Shown: positions 58,302-64,000 of the stretch, piece after piece
Layout of the letters: each line of letters starts with the position of its first letter
How positions within the stretch are numbered: the first letter of the stretch is position 1
From: Thinopyrum elongatum
Taxonomy: Eukaryota > Streptophyta > Magnoliopsida > Poales > Poaceae
DNA length: 64,000 nucleotides
Direction: 5' to 3'
Assembly (NCBI GenBank): GCA_011799875.1
Contig: CM022300.1
Coordinates: forward strand, 107,087,201 to 107,151,200
Made by a program: the position numbers and the translations under genes
The notes under the pieces: model-generated
Databases searched by the model: none
What the model was told of the DNA's origin: nothing
The model's input: only the letters and a program-made list of their open reading frames with translations

Positions 58302-61300
58302 CTAACTCTTACTCAATGTTTCAGGAGAAGGCATGCTGAAATATTCATTATCACATGTGGGATTGATGTAGTGATTCAGGAAGAAGTTGCTGATAAATTT
58401 CCGAACCATCAACAATTCAATAGCGGGGAGCGGTTCAGGTGTCCTCGGTTCTAAGATGAGCTGCAGTATTTTTAAGATCAGAATGTCCCATATGAGTGGA
58501 GTAGAAGATATTAATTAAGATAGACTTACTGGTACTAATTTGCTAGCATCTTCACAACTATCAGCAGATTTGCAGATAGAGATCATGTGTCTACAAACAT
58601 AGTATCCACAAATGTTGGTCCCTGCTTGTTGCTGAGGACACTGAAATTTTTTGTACAGAATTAGTCATGTATTTGCCCTGTTAGGAACAACCTAACCGGT
58701 GTTAGATGTATTTTTTTGGACAGAAATAGAAAGAGGTTTATTTAGAAGCTTGAACATTTGACTAGCGTAAGAAAAGATATTTGCTATTGGATACATTTTC
58801 CGGAAGTAATGGATTTCAGTGTCTTACCGGAGAAACGATCTTGTGCTGCAGAGGTAGTTCCCTCTTGAATAGGTTCCCTGGTTTAGTTTTCCACAATGCG
58901 AACACACTGCAAATGAAGATGAATTTTCACAACATCAATTCTTGAACAAGATATGAATGCATATTAATTTCAACATCATAGAATTCAATACCTATCCATG
59001 AATTGCTGAAGATGTGTCAGATCATGAGGCTTTATTGACTCTCTGAGAGAATCTATGTAGTAAACTATGTTCTTGTTTGAAACAATTAATACCAAGATCC
59101 AGTGATTGGTACAGATTAAGAAAACCATGAACTTATGAATTATGTCAAAATCTGAAAGACAATCAGTGTATGTGTGGTTGTTTATTTGACTTACCATTCA
59201 TGATATGGCCAGAGAAATGATTTTGCATGGGACGTGTTTTCGAAGATACGGTCGACCGTGTTAATGGCCCACTCCCGTTCATCCTTACCAAGCAATGTTG
59301 TGCCATTTGCTAATGCAGGATTTATGAAATACACACTCTCGCTTTTTCTTCTCTGCGTGGTCAATCCCCTCAGAGGAATAAAATGCAGTTAGCTATTTAT
59401 CATTATCAGCCTTGTATGGAGAAGTTGATCAGAGTTTGTTAAGTACTTACAAAATCAGGCGTCTAACAAGAGTGGCATCGAGCACGTTGAAGTTGAAGAA
59501 GAGATGTAAGTCCTCGAAATCCACATTGATGGAACCAGGATCGTGTCGGAAATGATCGCTATTGTAGCAGACTAGCAGAACATGATGACCTGCTGACATT
59601 TGATCCCTGTAATATTTATGTAACTCGCGGCAACTGGAACTGCACTCATCAAAGTATTCGCCAACAAGAAATGGTTGGCCATGGACGTAATTGCGTGCTT
59701 CAAGTATGTCTCCTTTATTTTTAGCAAGTGCCAATTGTATTTGTGCATCGTCCATGCTGTCAGAAATAATATTACTCTCCGATTCGAACAACTTGCTGTT
59801 AATTTGGTTCTGGGTGATGAGTGCCTTAAGTAAGAGGCAATCGTTCTCATTCCTCTTCGCTCCCGGGGGGCGCTTCCTCATAGGTGCAGCCTTTTTGGCC
59901 ACTTCCTTCTTGGTATTTGAAGCACTTTTGGTCTGAGGTCTGGATGGTTGAAAGGCGGACTACCGAGCAGACGGTGAAGCTTCAACAGACTGCTTAGCAG
60001 ACGGTTTAGCTACGTCGGACTACTGAGCTGGTGGTGCTGTTGTGACGGACTGCTGGGCTATAGGAGCAGAGGCATCGGACTGCTGACCATGCGTTGAAGC
60101 TATGTCGGGTTTATGCGTAGGTGGTGCCAACTTGTCGGTGTGCTGAGAAGGCCGTGCCAACGTGTTGGTTTGCTGAGCAGGCAATGCTGATGCATTGGTA
60201 TGCTGATCACGCGGCTGCGGACTGACGGACTGATAAGGAGTCGGTTCTGGACCTCCAGACTGCTAGCAGGCGGTTCCGAAGCATCAGACTGCTTAGCACC
60301 AGGTTGGTCTGCTGAGCATGTGGTGCGGCTAAATCTCCCCCCGCTGCTTCAGCGGCCGGCATCTGAACCGGTGGTGCGTCTTCAGCAGTTGTAGGCCTTG
60401 CCACTGGCTGCTCTGGGGCGGACGATGACATGTCCTATACGGCACAAAGTCGGGCAGGCTGATCACAGGTTAATGCATCAGCCGTCGGATTACGAGTATT
60501 AGGTTCCTTGGGGGAAGCACATGAGAGCTGCTGTGGCAAGGAGAGCGTCACCGGTTGAGGGGCAACATCGGTTGCTCTTGGCGGGGCTTCAGGGATCTCA
60601 TCCATGAAGTCTATTTCCTTTCGTGGCCACTGGATGTGATGTAACAGTGTTTCTCCCAAGGTCCTCTTCTCATCAAAGTCTCCTAGGACATTCTTCAGGG
60701 CAAATTCATTGAATCCAGGCTTTACTTCAGTCACGTAGCACTTCACACAGCCCGGCTTCAATGGCACATTGTCCAACAAGAGGCCCTCTTCCAAGAAGGG
60801 TGGGCAAACCCAGGCTGTTGCACATTTTAATGTACCTTCATAATGTGTAAGCATGCCCTTCAGTCTGTCTTTCATTCCAGATAGATCAGTTATAACATCA
60901 TCATGAGCAGCTACATTCTCAGTGTCGCTGGGATCTGCTCATGCACATCTACTCTTGTGCGGTGTTGTCGCGCAATAACCAGCATCCTCCATGCCCGCCT
61001 CCCCTCCCATCTGCTGGCTATCTGTCAGTGTTAGACTCTTCTGCATCATCATTGACTCCTCAATTTCCTTTCGAACAGTCGAATACATGTCCTTCCTCAA
61101 CCTTTCATACAATTCATTCTGCTTCATTTCACTCCTCGCTTTTTTCATGCTGAGCCTCTCTTCTTTGCTGAGTGTGAAAGCCCTCTTGTGCGGGATATTG
61201 ACACCTATAACCCTTGCACGGCCAGGGGGATCTCTTGTTTTCAGAGCATTGGACATAATGTCACATGGCCCTAAGCTCCTGTAGAACCTTCCAGGGATCT

Positions 61301-62132
61301 TGGAAGCCTTTAACATCACGCGATATCGTTCATCGTCATGTGAGTTTTCAAAGTAATAAGTTCCATCATCACGCCTCCTTGCACGTGCCTGCAAGTAGTC
61401 TCTAGCGCGTTCGCCCCTGATTTCACTAATGGCTGGTTTCCCACCCACAGCTACTGCTTCTTTGTCCTCCTGGTCCCATATTGGTTTCATGTCGTAGTAT
61501 ACTGCCACACCCATATGGTGTGTGTGTGTGTTCCTCTTCTGAAGTTCCGATTGCTTGGCACCCTTCTCAGTAAACTTTGTAGTTGCTCTGACCCTTTCGA
61601 ATTCTGCCCAGTCTACCTTTGTAATTTGGGGGTATGCGGGGGTTGGGTCCTTGCCTTCACTCAAGTACTTGTACAACACGTGCTTCTAGTTTCTCCAAGC
61701 ATCCCTCACCTTCTTCAGTGCAGCGTGTTCCACCTGCATTCTCCACTGCTCTGGAACATTGAAGTGATCCATGATCTCCCGGCCTATCCTTTGCCGTGTT
61801 TCTGTGTCAGCCTTCCGAAACCCCGGCAGATTAATGTTGAGCCTTGCCCTCCCAACAAATCCACACACACTCTTGAACCTCGTGCGTGCTTTATTTGGTT
61901 TAGTTGGAGCCCAAGACTTTAAATCGATGTCGATTACTTCATATACACCTTTAGGCTGGTGTGTGGGCTTCCTTGGAGCGTTCCTCCATGTCCTGACCGG
62001 AAGGGTAATTGTTGCAGCTCTATCCCATTCCAGATTACTTGATCCCTCACCATCTGCTGGAGACCTAGGGTTGTAGGAATCAGATGAAGATACATTGCCT
62101 GAAGCATGAGTGCTGTCGCTGCTACTCGGCAT
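58302..62132 (-). pseudogene. Transposase_24-like / Ulp1 (C48) fusion gene, copy B
   Basis: ATG at 62132, stop at 58302. A single frame covers 62132 to about 60300, with stops at 61684 (TGG to TAG; copy A has Trp), 60939 and 60435. The Gln-rich repeat zone (60300-59950) contains a frameshift. Then come a basic segment and the Ulp1 part: exon 59902-59447 (HGQPFLVGEYFDECSSSCRE), NHWILVLIVSNKNIVYYIDS (His, Asp) at about 59110-58985, and QQQAGTNICGYYVC (Gln, Cys) near 58640. Full triad present with Trp after His as in canonical Ulp1, unlike copy A (NHR). Less rearranged than copy A, but not translatable as one protein. The N-terminal half may be a DNA-binding transposase accessory; the fusion is inferred from one continuous frame and shared exon structure. 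Confidence 0.75.
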
Positions 62133-62419
62133 CTACAGAGAACACATGCAAAACTCAGGAAAGGAGGCTAAGCATAAAGCTAACAACTTAGTATCAAGCT
62201 GTCTAAACATGTCATGCAATAATTTAGAAACTGTACGGCTAATTTGTTAAGTTTGTGTGACTCGGGCACCCACGATCTGTAAATCGACAATAACTAATTG
62301 GAACAAATACAACTTATATGTACTAGTTAGGAAGGTAGATAATGAACATATATACACTCCCCATTATTTTATAGCCAATTTGGGAACATACCGAATGGAA
62401 TAGGAAGAGGGATTGCGAG

Positions 62420-62750
62420 GAAATATGCCTCACCGCGATGGAGAGCAGTAACTAACAGGTTTCTTGTGCAAACCCGGCAGGACCGCAGGAGAGGCGAGGG
62501 TTACATGATCGATATGCTCGAGGATGGCTGGCGAGCAAATGAAGACGGCGAGGCGCGGGCAGCCACATGTTGGGAACGACAGTGGAGGTAGGGTTGACGC
62601 CGAAGAGCGGGCACATGGCTGGGTTGAGCACACCGGCGCCGGAGAGGGTTCTGTTGTGGATCTGGGGGAGGGGGAGCTGGCGATGGAGATTGGGTGGACT
62701 ATTGAGTGGAATGGGGGCGGGCGGTGGGGGGGTGTTGGCGGCCTAGCTGA
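62420..62750 (-). other. 5' leader exon of the copy B gene
   Basis: Minus-strand counterpart of 5990-6316 in copy A, with the same C-rich character and the same donor (ATCGCG|GTGAGG). Confidence 0.4.
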
Positions 62751-62819
62751 AAAGGGTGAAAAAGATCCGCGGTCGCCGCGCGGAAAGGCCTATGCAAACG
62801 GTTGCCTCTAAGCTCCCGT

Positions 62820-64000
62820 GTGCACAAACAGCGTAATTTCGTTTGAAATGAAGACGTGCTAATTTTCAAATGAAGACGTTTAAATTGTGAGTTCATCGTT
62901 TCCCCTCGAATTTTTTTCCACCGTAAGCAATCACCATTATACCACAGGTATGATTTTCTGGCGCATTTCAGGTCTCGTGTGCTATATTTAAGCCATTTTT
63001 GGCATTTACCATGCATTTTGGCATATAAATCAAATCCTAGCTGCAACTGCATGTGCTGATGAAAGGGATGAGGATTGTCGTTCGATCTGGGAGCATCCAA
63101 CGGTGCAGAAGTACGATCCGTGGGGTTTGGGTTCTGGCCAATCAGAACGCACGACACACATCATGCGCGCAGCAGGGTGGGTGGGGGCATCAGCCACGGT
63201 TTGGTAGGCCAACGGCTTTCGTGAGTGAACCGTGTGCTATTTGAAAACATTTACGTCAACTAACAACATATTTTCGTTTGAATGAAAACATGAGTTCGTC
63301 GTTTCACCTCGGATTTTTTTCCACGGTAAGCAATCACCATTGTATCCTAAGGTTCAATTTTCTGGTGCATTTGAGATCTCGTTTGCTTTATTTGAGACAT
63401 TTTTTGCATTTACCATGTATATATATAACCGTGTCGCAACTACACATGGGTGTTAGCAAGATCATTTGTGTGCCGCTTTGCGAGTTTTCATTCATTGTCC
63501 GAGAAACGGGATTTTTTTCAAACATTTCGGCCGCAGGGTGCGGCAAGAGGCGTAGGCCTTGTTGGTATTTTAATTACAGGAAATGCATATAGAGTCTGGA
63601 AATCACGAAAATAGGTGTGTCACCGCGGCGTGCTCTCACGATCCCATGGGAAAATTTTGGTAAAGTTTGGCCCAAGTTTTGATGCTCGCACCTTCGAAAC
63701 CGGAGCATCTCACAATAAGGATCATAGTTTCAAATATGAGACGCGACACTCCGGACTCGAATCGTTGGTGACTTCATTGTGCCGCCTCGATTTTTTTCAC
63801 AGTAAACAATCACCGATATACCCTAGGTTTGATTTTCTGTCCCATTTTGAGGACTCGTCTGCTATATTTAATTCATTTTTTTTGCATTTACCTTGCATTT
63901 AGTACATACAAAATCAAAACCCTACTACAACTACATGTGGGTGTTAGCAAAGAAGGTGTACAAATCATTTGTTTGTCACTTTGTGAGTTTTCATCCATTG
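62820..64000 (-). repeat. Left-arm subterminal units of copy B
   Basis: Reverse complement of the blocks at 5508-5880, 1-395 and 1090-1390 of copy A, including the intact site where copy A has its MITE (63240-63270). Continues past the window edge; no coding sequence seen. Confidence 0.75.

Larger units (their letters stand above)
57217..64000 (-). mobile_element. CACTA-like transposon copy B (inverted relative of copy A)
   Basis: Begins CACTGGTACAACGAGCTGCT at 57217, immediately after gag sequence of the Athila-like element. Order (minus strand) is subterminal array, gene 62132-58302, leader exon, then left-arm tandem units to the window edge. Collinear with copy A but without its MITE, solo LTR and 542-bp exon duplication. 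Provides the undisturbed reference for copy A. Confidence 0.75.

Noticed and set aside
1..64000. Host protein-coding genes, tRNA or rRNA genes
   Set aside because: Every coding segment I can recognise belongs to a transposable element. The unassigned stretches (12041-12366, 13287-16504, 45078-46040) have no convincing host-gene or RNA-gene structure by eye. A tRNAscan or protein search could overturn this.

Overview
The window is a stack of nested transposable elements from a large grass genome. I see no host gene, tRNA, rRNA or CRISPR array. The element types suggest a Triticeae grass (wheat, goat-grass, barley or rye group): big CACTA elements with palindromic subterminal repeats, two Gypsy families, kilobase-long solo LTRs and CTT/GAA microsatellites. 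Family names such as Tat-like and Athila-like rest on domain order and primer-site motifs that I read directly, not on a database search.

Layout. (1) 1-12040: right part of CACTA-like copy A (+), carrying a decayed gene that joins a Transposase_24-like N-terminal half to a Ulp1/C48 cysteine-protease half. A MITE-like insert (1759-5512) in its left arm is itself split by a 3.5-kb solo LTR (1821-5356, TSD AGTTT). (2) 12041-18024: unassigned sequence, a 915-bp solo LTR (12367-13281, TSD CTCCC), a 498-bp tandem repeat, a small coiled-coil gene with decapeptide repeats (- strand) and the right end of another CACTA element (end 18024). (3) 18025-20995: 3' half of a CACTA element (TNP1-like exons, minisatellite, subterminal palindromes). 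It sits in an Athila-like LTR remnant (20996-21741), which sits in a TNP2 transposase gene (- strand, 21742-23348). (4) 23349-44395: Tat-like Gypsy element Tat-1 (- strand) with gag-pro-RT-RH-INT and a spliced antisense gene of the Transposase_28 type between integrase and 3' LTR. It split the TNP2 gene after the 18th codon; the start of that gene is at 44396-44451. (5) 33052-44121: an 11-kb, almost intact CACTA element (copy C) inside the Tat-1 5' LTR, with a three-exon TNP2 gene (one 1-bp frameshift) and an eight-exon TNP1-like gene. (6) 44452-46040: 5' end of the split CACTA host and an older LTR-like fragment. (7) 46041-53537: second Tat-like element (+), lacking RT, RNase H and integrase and interrupted by a solo LTR. 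(8) 53538-57216: Athila-like LTR and gag, cut by (9) 57217-64000: CACTA-like copy B, an inverted copy of the family in (1), running out of the window.

Functional reading: the only near-complete machinery is CACTA copy C (transposase TNP2 plus DNA-binding TNP1-like protein acting on the subterminal palindromes). Copies A and B encode no TNP2 in the visible part and would need it in trans. Most genes are broken by stop codons. Several are CAG to TAG changes that I could confirm against a sister copy, as expected from long-term cytosine methylation of silenced repeats. Nesting gives relative ages: TNP2 host older than Tat-1, Tat-1 older than CACTA C; Tat-2 older than the Athila-like element, which is older than CACTA-like B.
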